A stretch of DNA of 64,000 bases from Petrosia ficiformis (taxonomy: Eukaryota > Porifera > Demospongiae > Haplosclerida > Petrosiidae), in the NCBI GenBank assembly GCA_947044365.1, contig OX345641.1:204501-268500 (forward strand), in the 5' to 3' direction. The translations under genes and the position numbers were made by a program. This document shows, one piece after another, positions 35,682 to 49,500 of this stretch (its first letter is position 1; each line of letters opens with the position of its first letter). Under the pieces are notes generated by a model. The model saw nothing but the letters and a program-made list of their open reading frames with translations. It did not search any database and was not told where the DNA came from.

Positions 35682-36990
35682 TGTGTGTGGATGGTAATAT
35701 TCATATTAATATAATGAGACATGTGTTTAACATGTGCTATGATGCAGGAGTACCAAGTAAGATATTCATCACTATGGTATATGATATTAAACTTAATAAT
35801 TATAATATATCGTAATGTAGGATATTCTTAGTAATCTCTAGTAATCTACTAATGATTTTAATATAATTAGAGTGTGGTTTGAATGTCAAGTCAAACCATT
35901 CACTAATGATGGTCTTATTTTTTTAGTGATATAATAGTAATCTACATTATTATTATTATTATTATTATTATTTATTATAGTATGGTTTGAACCAACTTGT
36001 ATTCAGAAATCAGTGAAACCATTCATTAGTAATGTTCATCATATGATAACATATACTTCACCAAATATATACGAACTGAAGAGAATGAATCAAGTAATGA
36101 CAGGACATGAAGTAGACGAAAATATATCTAGTATGTGTCTGTATGTATGTATGTATGTATGTATATATGTATGTATATAATTATGTATGTGTGTATGTAT
36201 GTATGTATGTATGTATGTATGTATGTATGTATGTATGTATGCATGTATGTATGCATGTATGTATGTACGTATGTATGCATGTATTTATGTGGTATTGTAT
36301 AATTGGTTACAGATATTAGTAGAGATGAAAAGGTTGAACTATCAATATCATTATCACAACCTATCATTCATCACATACCACATATACTGGTAACTCTTGG
36401 AAGAGATGGTGTTCTTTATATCAGTAGAGATGAAGGAAAAGGGTTTTGGTATCCTGCCACACCCACAGAATTAAATATAAATACCGTTATTAATGTAACT
36501 GGAGCAGGTGATAGGTGAGGGTAGTATAATAATAATCTATACATACGATACAATACATATGTACAGGCCCACTGAGAATGCCATCCATCTATCCATCCAT
36601 ACATCTGTTCGTCCATCCAGCCACTTATCTGTTCATCCATCCATCCATCCATCCACTCACCTGTTCATCCATCCATCCATCCATCCATCCATCCATCCAT
36701 CCACTCACCTGTTCATCCATCCATCCATCCATCCATCCATCCATCCATCCATCCATTCATCCATCCATTCATCATCCATCCATCCTTTCTCTTCATCCAT
36801 CCACAGTATGGTAGGTGGTATTATATCAGATCTAATACGTAACAAGTCAATGGATCATGCTATCAAGACAGGTCTGAAAGCTGCTTACTGTTCTCTTCAG
36901 TCACCTGACACAGTGTCACATGATCTCTCACCAAATCAATTTTTAACCAGAGAATGGTTAGAATTAGAACCCAAAAGTTTCAAATTATAG
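35682..36990 (+). CDS. PfkB-type kinase C-terminal fragment, duplicate
   Basis: Exons 35682-35756, 35981-36130, 36313-36514 and 36807-36990, a copy of 15001-16309 including both tetranucleotide tracts. It also lacks the N-terminal half. Confidence 0.7.
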
Positions 36991-37379
36991 TATTTTGTAC
37001 CAAAAAAATCAAATCAATTTTCTTTTTTGAATAATTATGTTGATGAAGAATATGAGAAAATCCTAAGTCACATTAGAACTGTTCCATGAAGTGAATATAT
37101 ATATACATTATATTATTTTCATCAATGAAAAACAGTGCAATACATATATCAACAAAAGTGGATACACATAAGCTGTGCATGGCAATGGGTAAGAAAACAA
37201 ATTTATATTTAAAAACTAATTTATAATGATATTGAAAAATACGTACAATTCAAATATGAGCAGTGAAGATGAGTCCTTGTAGAAGGAAAATGAAATCTGT
37301 TTTCTTTCCGATAATGATTGATTTTAAAATCAATGCGTATGTCTAACTTTCCTGCTTTCTCTGAGCAAGAAGAATGTGC

Positions 37380-40300
37380 TCATAGAATGTGTATACCGGT
37401 ATGTGTTAATGAACCTGTATAACAAATAGTCACAAAACATTAGTAATCTTACATTGCAAAAAAAAACATACCCACCTAACATATGTTGAGCTATTCTTAT
37501 CAAATCTGGGTTCTCTTGTCTCTTCAATGCATCACAGTACGATATTAATTTTTCTGGTTTATTGAAGACTCTGAGTGATCTCTCGACCTCATTTAATAGT
37601 TTACTGGCTTTTTGGTAACGAGAAAGATTTGTAGTGATGACATCATCTTTCACTTGATATGTTATTAAATCAACTGATGAGAGATCATTAGCTAATTTCT
37701 CTGTGTCTGATATCACACCCAACATTTCAGACATGTGTCTCTTGAATATATTAGACGGAGAACAATCTAAACAAAAGATATTCTATATTATCTTGTGTAT
37801 TAGTATACATGTAATGATTTGATTACATGAGGTTATATGAGAGGATAAAGTTACATTGTCTTAATACCTGTTATGAGATGAGAAACACTGTACTGTGATG
37901 AACCTGTAGTATTAGAAAAACCTGTGATGACAACATATTACCAGAAGACAGAAGAATTAATGCTATAAATATCTTTATACAAGTCATAAGATTATGCCAG
38001 CCACTTACACACAAACACAGAAATATCACTAACCTATCCAACATGACATGTCAGGTGTTACTGGTCCATTATTTAGGTGACACTGAACCATTCTATGGTC
38101 TTCTGACAGGACACAATAGTGATCATCAGTATTACAGAGATGACAACGAAAACCGATTTCAGGAAGCTTTATACATGTGTGTTCAAACCTCTTCACTACC
38201 CTTTGAATTCTATCGCTAGTAATCTCTTGAAGCTTCGAGCAATACTCCGTACTGAAGCAGGAATAACAGATTTCTATCCATCTCTTTTTGTTTACTAGTT
38301 TCAGAAAACCTGGTATTTTCTTCTTGGCTACTGTTACTTGTATCTCATCACAACACTGGTTAACTTGGTCTCTTAACTCAAAATACAGCTTGTCTCCACT
38401 TTCCTGTTGTTGCATTAACTCAACAACAAAAGTGAGAAAGAAACCATGAGGTAGAATCTGTCCACCCCATGAGTATACAAGAGGATCACAGCTCAGCTCG
38501 AATGAGGAATCGTCGGAAGGAGGCTCAAGTGACAACACACTCGGAAGAAAGTAGTCATCATATCCAACATGAACAGCAATCTTGAGACACTCCAGTAACT
38601 TCAGGAATTCATCATCATTTAATTCTTTACAGTTGTAAACATCTTTAAAAACAGTACGTAAAAAGGACTTGTTAAACAATCCTTTCTCTCTCAATCTATC
38701 ATAACTTGCTGTGACACATCTTCCTGGAATAATAAACGAGGCTGTGATTAACCTGGATAATCTACCAATGAGTGGATCCATTTTAGTGAATATCAGGTCA
38801 GGAACATCATCTGGGTTGTAAAGAAGTAACCCAACTTTATTCAAATACTTCAGAGCTTCCTCAACATCACTCCTTCCCATTCCGAGTATTTCTCCTGTCT
38901 TGTAGCATTCTGATTTTCGAACAACACCCCCTGTTTTGTCTAAATCAAGGTGGAATGCAAGCCACTTCAAAGGTACATCCACCTCATTTCCGGTTTCCTC
39001 TGCTGCCTCTAGAATACAGTCCTGAAGCTCTTCAGTGTATTGTTGGCGTTCCTCTCCAACTGGAGCCATAGCATTCATGGCAAATATTACCTCATCTGTT
39101 GACTTACGAATGAGGACACGATTATACTTTTTATGTACCTTTGTCAGTTCTTTGTTGATCTCTTTAAGCTTTGCTTCACTGTTGATTCCCAGCTTATCTT
39201 TGTGTGTACCAACTACCATCACTTTGGGTTGAAACTTTCCGGAGGTTGCCTGTGCTTCTGCGATTTGACAAGCCCTTTCTATAATCTCTCGATTAGAAAG
39301 CGTCAACTGATCTGGAAGTGTATATACATCTTCTCCTTTAATGTAGTAACGAACTTTTGGCTTATCATCAAGCCCTTCATCGAGACGTGTCACTACTATG
39401 TGAAGAGATTCGTTACGATACAGAAGAGGAAGTACATCTTGAAACTGTGGCTGTCCTCCAGAATCAACCAAGTAGATCCAATCAACATCAAATAGTTCAG
39501 TTGATGGTTCTACTTGTTCAGCTAGCAGATCTTTAATAGATCGTAAAGTTTCTGAATTACTAGTATTTAGAGGAAAATCGGTCTCTGATGTAGTCAAATC
39601 AGTTGGAGATTCAGAATTACTCTCAGATACCTGTTATGACATACACACAAACACACACATAATTAGAACAGGTATATAAGCATACATCATGTATAATTAT
39701 TATGATTAGATAAATACATTATCATGTATGAAGAGCAGGTGGCTAGTCATCATAATGTTAAGCAACTTTAGTAACATCCATTGCTGAAGATCCAGTAACT
39801 CTGGATATATTTACACTGCATCAAAGATTGCTATATATACTATATATAATTAATCATTGTTAGTGTTTTGGTGATGCACCGAAAGCCAAAGGTGTTGATT
39901 ATTATTATGTCAAAATCAATTCTTTCAGTTTTGTAGCTAAGAACCTCTTTTTGGTTCGTACTCTGTGTTACCTGAAGTCTACTTTTAATTGGGCGTTAAT
40001 TTTAGCAAATTTAGTGACTGACCTAATAATCATTAAAATTAGTACATGCTAAAAAATATATTTCGAGATCATGCATTAGGCACACATTAGGTATGGCTCA
40101 AAAATTTGCTTAAATTAATGCATGCTAAATGAGCATTTAAAAATCACTATATTTAGTGGGCGCAGCAATTAATAGTTGGCTTAAAGTACTATTACCTTAC
40201 ATCGTGTCATTATAACCATGATCATCAGTTCTCTATTTATATAGAATTAAAATCTAAGACTACATGCAGACACCTAAAACATTAATAAATAAATTACACT

Positions 40301-40623
40301 TACAAGTTGTTGCTGACTGGAGTCATGGTTCTGGGGTTTGTTGCCATCGAGATGAACACTTTTGGCTTTCTTTGCTAACATCTTGATAAGGTCATGGTTG
40401 TCGACTTCTGCTAAAATTTTTCTTCCACTAGCTGTCAAACGATTGGTATTTACTGCACGAGCAGCATTCTCAATAATAGGTGTAGCATTCTGTTTCTCCT
40501 TTGGAAGGGGAGGCTGTCCTAAAATTACTCTTTTCAAACTGGATTTACCAACTCCTGGAGGACCATGTAGTGTGATATTACATGGTTTCATTTTTCCACC
40601 TCCTTCTTTCATTGCTTTGGTCA
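37380..40623 (-). CDS. ROCO-type GTPase with CARD-like domain, duplicate
   Basis: Exact copy of the gene at 16699-19942: P-loop exon 40623-40304, Roc-COR exon 39630-38034, and the death-fold exon ending near 37476. One base differs in the intron upstream of the Roc-COR exon region (40254 versus 19573, non-coding). Confidence 0.75.
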
Positions 40624-40883
40624 CTGTAAATCAAACATATGATATCATATAGTATATTGAATCACATGTTTGTATATCACATGCAGACTTCATTACATCA
40701 GGACGTAAATGAAGATGATAACCGTCATGCATATTTAATTCAATCAAATTAGGGGTGTATGATTAATTTGGCTAATTAAGTACATGTATGGTTGATAATT
40801 CATCTTAAAATTACCAAACAAGTGAAATTGGTACGAGATTACAAACGCATCTCTGCTTTGTTTTTTTTATGGCCCGTAGGGCC

Positions 40884-41269
40884 ATCCCTATAATTGCTTT
40901 CCACGGGGTTTAATGTATATATATATATATTTATATGTTTGTGTCACCTACACAAGTATGCGTTGTATACGTAGTTAAAGAAGTTACATCATTCCCGGGG
41001 GCTCGGTCAATTAATAGGTGTGGCGTGAAAAAGAACGCGCGATCAAGCTCTACACACCAGCAGAAAGAAAGCTGTGCAGTTTATGTAGACACTGCAACTA
41101 ATAGCTAGCTATTCTATCTGAAATGTATTCTTAAAGTTCTACAAGATTCTATAAAAGGTAAACAGAGTATATAATCGAAATAATAACTATAATAGGCTGT
41201 TGTGTTTCAGGCATGATAAAGTCAGCCATGATTACTGAATGCTGGACACCATAAAGCAATTATAGGGAT
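40884..41269. mobile_element. MITE, duplicate
   Basis: Copy of the 386-bp inverted-repeat element at 20203-20588, carried along by the segmental duplication and not by a new insertion. Confidence 0.55.
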
Positions 41270-42070
41270 ACTTTTTTCCTCTATATACACTTGTTTTAAC
41301 TGATTGTTAACTTTTTGTAATGCAAATCAACACTGAAGTATTAATTTACTGTGATTAAAAACTGCTTTTCATTTGCAAGCTACATTTCAGTATATATGTA
41401 TCTGTAATGAGGGGTACAGCTTCATAAGAATGTATTAGACTACATAATACAAACATACACACAAACTACTGATGTAATTAATAATTATATCATAGTACAT
41501 ACTGTATGAATAACAGGGCTGTAGGAAGCAAATTTAAGTTGGCCATGCCATATATGTTAATTAAGACAATGACATTCAGGGACATAGGGTACAGGAGGGA
41601 ATGTTTCCTCTCCCGTACAAAGCATGGAAGCTGAAGCCTATTTCAATTGAAAATTCACCACATTAATAATCTTAACTGAAATCATTGTTTTTTGTCTGAT
41701 TTGCTGGACATGTTCCTATGCCCCTAAATAAAACTCTCTGTACTAAGTATGTATATGTGTGTGTTACACGTATGGTATTACATGTACATGTATGGTATGT
41801 ATACCATATTACATGTACATGTATGTATCTGTGTATGGTACGTGTACTGTATGATATGTATACAGTATACATGTACATGTACATGTATGTATATGTGTGT
41901 GTTACATGTACTGTATACTGTATGATATGTATACCATAATACATGTACATGTACATGTATGTATACCATATTATACGTACATGTACAATGTATGTATATG
42001 TGTTACATGTATGGTATAATTACATTATTACATGTACATGTATATACAATATAATATGTTAAATACTCAC

Positions 42071-42527
42071 CATTGATGTTCCTGGTGTTAAAGGTGTGTT
42101 ATTACCCAAACTAACTTCTCCATTAACCATTGGAGCTGTTAAATAATAAGACAGTTATTATCATTATTTGGAGATCTCACAATAACTAACCAGTTGTTCG
42201 TTTCAACTTACGCCTTTCTTCAAGTTCTATTCGAATTCTGTAAATCTTTTCAGCTATCTTCTGATAATAATCCTCCTATAATAATGACACATGATGATAT
42301 GTGATTGCTAGTATAACATCAAACATTACACATCATATATATCATGTGATAATCATGTGACATAATGGTTCTATCATACAACATTACAATAGTAAGTCTA
42401 CTCACTCGACTACTTGCTGTTTCAAACATAGCTTTCTCAATTTTTGTTGCATATTGAAATAGACTAGCTACTCTAGAATCCTGCATTGCATTTAGGTCCT
42501 GAACAGGAACAGGGTAAATAGCCTCCA
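42071..42527 (-). pseudogene. KIX-domain fragment, duplicate
   Basis: Copy of 21390-21846 with the same three exons and the same missing first helix. Confidence 0.6.
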
Positions 42528-42702
42528 CACAGTTTTTTCAAGTAAAATAGGTATGTATTATAGTGGTGTTTTGTTAATACTAAAATGTTTTTGTGTAGCT
42601 ATGATGCCACGTTTTTTCTTTCCTCACTAAAATCGAGGACAAAGTTACTGTGTGTTGTGAATGTAATGTGTGCAATGTTAAATGATAATTTAAAATTATA
42701 GT

Positions 42703-45700
42703 TTACAACTGCTTTTTCTTTGGTGGTTGTGGTGCTAAGTGTCGGTTCTCTGGATCAATTCGAAGGAGATGCTCTTGCATAACTCTAAGCAATCAATCAA
42801 CCTTGTTGGGAATAGAGACATACGATCTTTCGATTGAATTAAAAGATGCATGGATACTTTCAGCACCCTGTTCTCCAAGGAATCCCATAGCAAATTTCCA
42901 TTTTTGTATTTGTGGAATAAGATGATTTTCCATCATGTGCATCTTTGGTGTAACAGATACATCAGGAAATTCCTTACGATAGTAAGTCATGAAGTTGACT
43001 AAAGAGATTTCTGTTAAAAAGAAAGGATATAGTAACACTTATGTTTGTATTTACGTTGTTTTGTTTTACCTAACTTCTGTAAATTGTCTTCTTCTATTTC
43101 TTTGCTGTTATAGAAAGAGTGACATTCACTCAGAAGATTGAATGCTTTTGAGAATTTAGTACAAATTCTTTGCGATTCAGGGGTGAGAGTTGGACATATT
43201 GAATTGGCAAGATGTACAGGTGCGTCACATAGAATAGTGATGTTTTCATGCTATAGAGATTGTTGTGTAACGTGTATGCTAGAATATAATTATGCACAGT
43301 CTTGTACCTTAAGAGTTCTATGTACATGGTTTCCAACAAATGTTCCGGAATAGTATGCTTGCCGTTGTACATTAAATGTAGCTAGTGTCTCATCCAGGCA
43401 ATGGACAAATGGCCCTTCTTCCCTAGCAAATAGTTTTAAATCTTTTTCCAATACTTGTATTCGCTTGTCCTATAATTTTGCATTGATTTCATACAGGTTA
43501 CTATAATATCAAAAAGTTAAACTTACTATCTCAGCAATTAGTCTCCTGTTGTACAAAGCAATTTCTTCAAGAGATTTGATTTGTGGACTTTCACCAAGTA
43601 CTGATAGTAGAGTGATAAATTGTTCTGCTGCCATTACCTCATTCTCAGCAGTGACTCTGTCATTTAGAAGGGATGTTTTTTGTTCCAGTTTTGATCTGTA
43701 TTCTTGGAAGGGTATGGGTGTGCATGTTTCATTAATAACTGACATGTCTCTGCTTGCCAACATCATTCGTCTTCAAGAAGAGTAAACATACGATGGAACA
43801 GACCAAGTGAGATATGAAGACCAGGTAAACAAACCTTTTGAAGATAATTAATCTACCATTTACACTATTATAACAATTATGTATGTATTTATACCTGTAG
43901 TAGGGGAATTTGGAAAAATGGTTTCTGTAGAACATTGTTGAAAAATTTTACGCTTCGGGTTTCCTCCAGATTGGAGGAATTTTTGATTGTCAGATTCCAT
44001 TGATGATAGGGATCGTAAAGGAAAGGACTCATTGTCTTTAAATTTTTCTCTGGGAGCTAGGCACCATAAACAGCAATGCCGTCCTGAATAAGTTATTTAA
44101 ATAGTGATAATTTAGACAATAAGGGGTAAGATACCTGAAGCTCCTGAGATTCCGTACATCTTACACAGGAACTCATAGTCTCCAGTAAGAAATACTCGAA
44201 ACTGCTTTCCCCTTATAATTATAATAATTTTAGAGAATGGTTAAACATAGTGATAAAACATACCTCCATTCTGTTTGTTGTAGTTCGTTAACCTGTTCAC
44301 TGTAGCGATCAAGAGCTACATGGAGATTAAAAAGTGTATCTACAGCTTGAAATGCTGTAAAAACACAGGTGTTGTGAACAGAATTTGGATTTTCAACATT
44401 TAGGATTTGAAAGTTCATTTTAAAGGATGAACCACCCTTATCACCTCCAAGTTTAACCCAGATTTCGTTGGAAGGAATCCTATCGCTATGCCAGGTCAGT
44501 TTGTTTAATCTACAATTACAAGAATAAGTGACACTGACTGTGTAATTATAATATATATAACCTGTCATTCTTCTCAAGTAAATCAATTATTTTATTTTTT
44601 AGATGTGGAATGTACACGATTGGTGAGGACTTCATTTCTTCACCTCCAGACTTCAACGAAAAAGAGAACATGGCTGTCTCTCCTATGAGGTCATTGTCTA
44701 TGAGTTCTGCTGCTCTTTTTCTAAGCTTTTTCTCACTTGCAATTTGTATCCCCCACTCCTTCATCCATCTATGTTGTAATATTATATAAGTGGGAATGCA
44801 ATTAACACCTGGGGTACCTTCTCATAGTTCTCAATTTGTTCCAGGGTATTGATAGATCTGCCTTCATAGCTAGGCCCTGGTTGGTACTTACTTCCGTTGT
44901 CATGTCTAATGACTTTAGCAGCTGTTGCCTATCCTCCTTATTCAGTTGGCTGATTTCGGACTGAAATTGCTGGTTTTCAGAATTACCACTTAGAGATGCT
45001 CTAACTTCCATCATTTCCAAAGATCTTCTCTTGATGGTTCTCGATGAAGCATCACATGACGATACACGTGGTGATGGTATATGGACAAAGGTGAGAGGCT
45101 ATAATTAAGTATTACACAGTACATAACATGAATAGGAATATTATTTATAAACTATATACCTGTCCTCCTGTTTGAAGTGTTAGATGATTATCAATCATCA
45201 TTCTCTTCACAAGATGTGTAGCTACTTGTTTCTCTGTCACAGAAGTTGTTGAGGTGATTGGCTGAGATAGGATATCTGACAGAGACACTGTATTAGGTTG
45301 ATGATCAGATGTATAGTACTGGGAGCAGTTGCTGTTAGTATGCCGATGAAGATCTTTCAGTCGAACCCTTTTCCCACAAGTCCCTTTGAAGTTGCACTTA
45401 ACTACAACACTCTCCAAGACTCTAAGGTGCATGGGATTGATCGGTGTGATTTCCCTTGTTGTTAGGGAGTGATATTTGTCACATGATGGACATTGGACAA
45501 CGTGTTGACTGTGATGACTCAAACCAACATGTGAGACACGATGCACACAAAAAAAATGGCTGTTGACAGATCAACTGAACAGGACTATTTAAGAGATTGC
45601 AACAGATAGAGCATTCAATATCAGACTTAGATAAATCAATGGAAAGAGGGATCTTGTATGTGAGAAACTGATCAGTATGATAGAATGCTTCAGGAGAGAT

Positions 45701-46104
45701 TTGTTTGGTATGGGCAATAAGATCATGACAGCTATCAAGCTGTGGTTTCCCTCTATTCTTCCTACCCTTTTTTGGTCTTCCTCCTTTCTTAACTGATTTA
45801 ACTTGATTACATGTAGTGCATGTGTGTGTATGTGTGTGTTGTTCCCATACAAAGAGATCTATTGATGAAGGTACACTTTGTTGTTTTCCATTGCAGTAAT
45901 TTTACGCTTCATCACGGCGTAACAACAGTCACAGAACAGTCTAGGATGAACGTCTGGTTGATCGGTCAGGATGGAAAGATGAAATGTGATTCTAAGATTG
46001 TCAGCATGTTCTTCACAAACATATTTGACTCTGTATTTGTTGATGTTTCCACCACACACCCGACATAACTTTTCCAAGGCCTCCATATGGTCATCTAACT
46101 CCAT
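42703..46104 (-). pseudogene. RAG1-like remnant, duplicate
   Basis: Copy of 22022-25423 with the same lesions (CA-tract and T8 frame changes, shift after LLEDE, TGA at 42795-42793). The disabling changes therefore predate the segmental duplication. Confidence 0.7.
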
Positions 46105-46585
46105 TCTATTATTGTATTAATGATATGTTCATTTGCAGCTTAAATAAAATAAGTGGCAATGTAATTTTAGTATATATGTATAGTGTTACCTTCTATCTTT
46201 GATCTGCAATGTGAATTACAGTTGTGAAAACTTTGTGGTTTGAGGTATATGGCTGCAAACAGGACCCACTTGCAACACTTTCAAAACATTGGAGCAGCTG
46301 GAACAATGTGCAGTTCTTCAAACCACAAGTTATGCATGCGTGGTTGTATGTATGTTGCCTTAGAGATGTATAATGTGTAGTTGGAATGTGTTTTTATACT
46401 ATGAATATGATTACCAAGGAGGAGCGTCCATAGCAACGGTAAGCTTATGAAAAATTGTTGGTTAGTTGCTAAGTATGTTTGATATAATACCGGAATTATT
46501 AATTTAATTAAAGACTAAGTGCCCAGTAAAAACAACCGTGCCGGCCGCTAGACAGTGGTACTTCACGAGAGTAAGGGAACTGCAA

Positions 46586-49500
46586 ATGAGTCTGATGCTT
46601 TTATCACTGACATTTGTCGTCTCGTTCGTAAGGTTTGTAAACTTATTATAATTATATTATATATATAATATATATATATATATATAATTATTATTCGTAC
46701 TATATTTGCTACTACGTGTAACATTAATATTATTGTTATTCTCCTGCGCTATAGGGCCTATCTAACGTATTAGCACCATTACAAATGCAATTGCATGGCT
46801 TTTCACCGTTACCACCCTAGTCATGTTGGCAAACTGTGAAATCACATTGACATTCCATCAATATGCAATGATTTCAACTCATAATGTCCTGCTGCTGTTA
46901 GCATGCATATTGCAATATATAAAGTTAATGATGAGGTTGATTGCATGTCTTCCCTTCACCTTATGTATTTTAATAATTGTCATTATACTAAATATCCTGT
47001 TTTCATTGAAAATACAATTTTTCTTTGTCAGAAACATGATTATCAAAGTAAAATAGGATATGAATTAGGTAGCCACAAGGGTTCACTTACATCAACACAC
47101 TTGATAGGGTTTCTGAAGGAAAACAAAAATAGGATATTAGCTTCTATTGCTTGCTGAGCTCATTATTATGTATGAATCAAATAGCAAATGAAACCATTAT
47201 TAATAAAGTTTTAACAGTGTTATAGTTGTTTACCTAGTGAACGATTGTATGAGCTATAATGTATATAGTTATATCCATCTTGTATCACATTTAGCTGGTC
47301 AGTGGTTTAATGTTGCATGAAGATAACACAATAACGATTGAGTTACTAATACATGAGCTGTAGACAATTACTGCATCATCTGAGCACTGCAAAAACAAAG
47401 TTGTTATATAACTAATTTATTTGTTAGCACAGTTCCAACACTGTAAAAAATTGAGTGCACAATAAAACACTTAAAGTTGGCTAAATATGTTCTTTGTATT
47501 TTATTTCTGATCCTGTGAATCTTCTAGGTCCTACTAATTACAAAAAAATATACATTAATAATGAATCTGGATGTTTGCAAAATGATTATTTGTAAAATCT
47601 AGTCACGTGACTACATTAACATCATCTGATTGGTCAGCAATAACTAAAATTACTTTAGTAAACCCTAGAATACTATTACACTACTAAGGATGCCTATCAT
47701 ATTCCAGAATTGATAACTAATTTGGTTACACTAACATTTGTTATCATTTCCTCCTTATAGCATACAGCTAATATCAGCTTCTTATCTGGACACTCCTCGT
47801 ATATATTTCTTTGGGAATTTCCGAGCTGATATTTCTACTGTAAACAACATAGATTGCAACTATGATCTGGACTTGGATTACAATGATAACCTCAATGAAG
47901 ATTTCAATGCAGTCGGAACAGGTGAATTCTCTTTCTTGAATGCCGAGGTGTATGGAGCAGTCGGTAAAGATGGAACATTTACTGAAAATGACCCAGTAAT
48001 AGGAGCAAAAGTTTTTGATAATGGTAAACGCCCCTTTGCTAAGTTGGTTGATATGGATGTAGATGTGCAAAGTACATTTTCAACCATCTTTGGTATGAAA
48101 TTTGGAATTGGCTGGGACCAAATTGAAGAAGGAAAAGAGAATCTTGCCTTTAAAGGCTATTGGACTCGAAATATTATTTCCCAAAGCCAATGGTTTAGAG
48201 TGAAATGCTATGATGAATTATTCAATAAACAAGCCACTACTCCTCGAGGAGCGACAGCAACAACAACAATTATAGACATATCCTGGGATGCTGATAATGA
48301 CCGCAATTCAACTGTACTCAAAAACTTAAGAGAAGCTAGTATGGAAAATGGCAACACACTCCAAGTTTCTACAACATATTACTTCTATACACGACATTAT
48401 GACCCGTACGTACCATCAAATTTCACTCTTGGGTATGTGGTTGGTGTTATAGGTATTTACAAAGAAGGAGAACCATTGAACTATGGTGGAGAAAGGTTGT
48501 TGGGTCCAAATGATATCTCTCATGTAAACAATTCAGTATGTGGTAATGCGAAACTATATGGTTTTGAGAACTCGCCGTGGTGGATGTTCAAATCCAATTT
48601 CAAAGTAAGTGACTCTAGGACACTCACTGTAGATTTGAGCCATTCATTACCACTCACTATGAACTCCACTATGTATGATATTGGTCCACTGTTCCTGGCA
48701 ATACAGCAAGGTGAATGTGTTGAACTGATTTCAAGTGAATCTATACCATATCTTGATGATAACTGGATGAGGAATACGGCTGGAATTGTAGATTATGAAC
48801 TTTCGGACAAACAATTTGAGAATTTGACATCCACTACTTCTCTAGTTGTGGTTCGTCAACAAGTCAATAGAGAAAGTGGCACTTATCCAGAATGCGATAC
48901 AGATGATGATAAATTATATAATGTATTCCTAAATGAAGCTATGTATTATATACGACCTGAAGGATTCTATCGTGCTCAACTGGAGTTCGGTGAAACTGCT
49001 GAAATTCCTTTTTACATTACTCATCTAGGTAAACCAGCTGATAATGTTGCAGTAAATGTTATTGTAACAGACAATGGATATGGTACTGTACTACCAGTAA
49101 ATGGAGTAACAGTAGATGATACTGATAATGTAACTAAATCAACAAACAGTTCTGGATTAGTATCATTCACGTATAGAGTGGCAAAGGAAATGAGTACAGA
49201 ACGAAAGTACTCTATATCACCTTGTTTTGGGAATCAACCAAAAGTAACAACTATACCTATTGATGGTCAGGTTTATCAGTTTAGCTATAGTGTTTGTATA
49301 ACAGAAACTAACTGCATACTCCAAGATGAAACGATAGGCATAAAAGGATTATCAAGCAGTAATGGTTCTCAACCATACACTTGGGAAAGAGATATATATC
49401 CGATTTTTCGTCAATTCTACCATTTGTATCCTGTAATGAGAGGTATACTTAATCTATCAGACTACAATTCTGTTACACAATACCATAATCTTAACCTACT

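Larger units (their letters stand above)
27985..48665. repeat. 20,681-bp segmental duplication, unit 2
   Basis: Second tandem copy of the unit, running from the crossover in copy 3 to the homologous site in copy 4. It contains the second copies of the minisatellite, copy 2', PfkB fragment, ROCO gene, MITE, KIX fragment and RAG1-like remnant. Confidence 0.9.
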
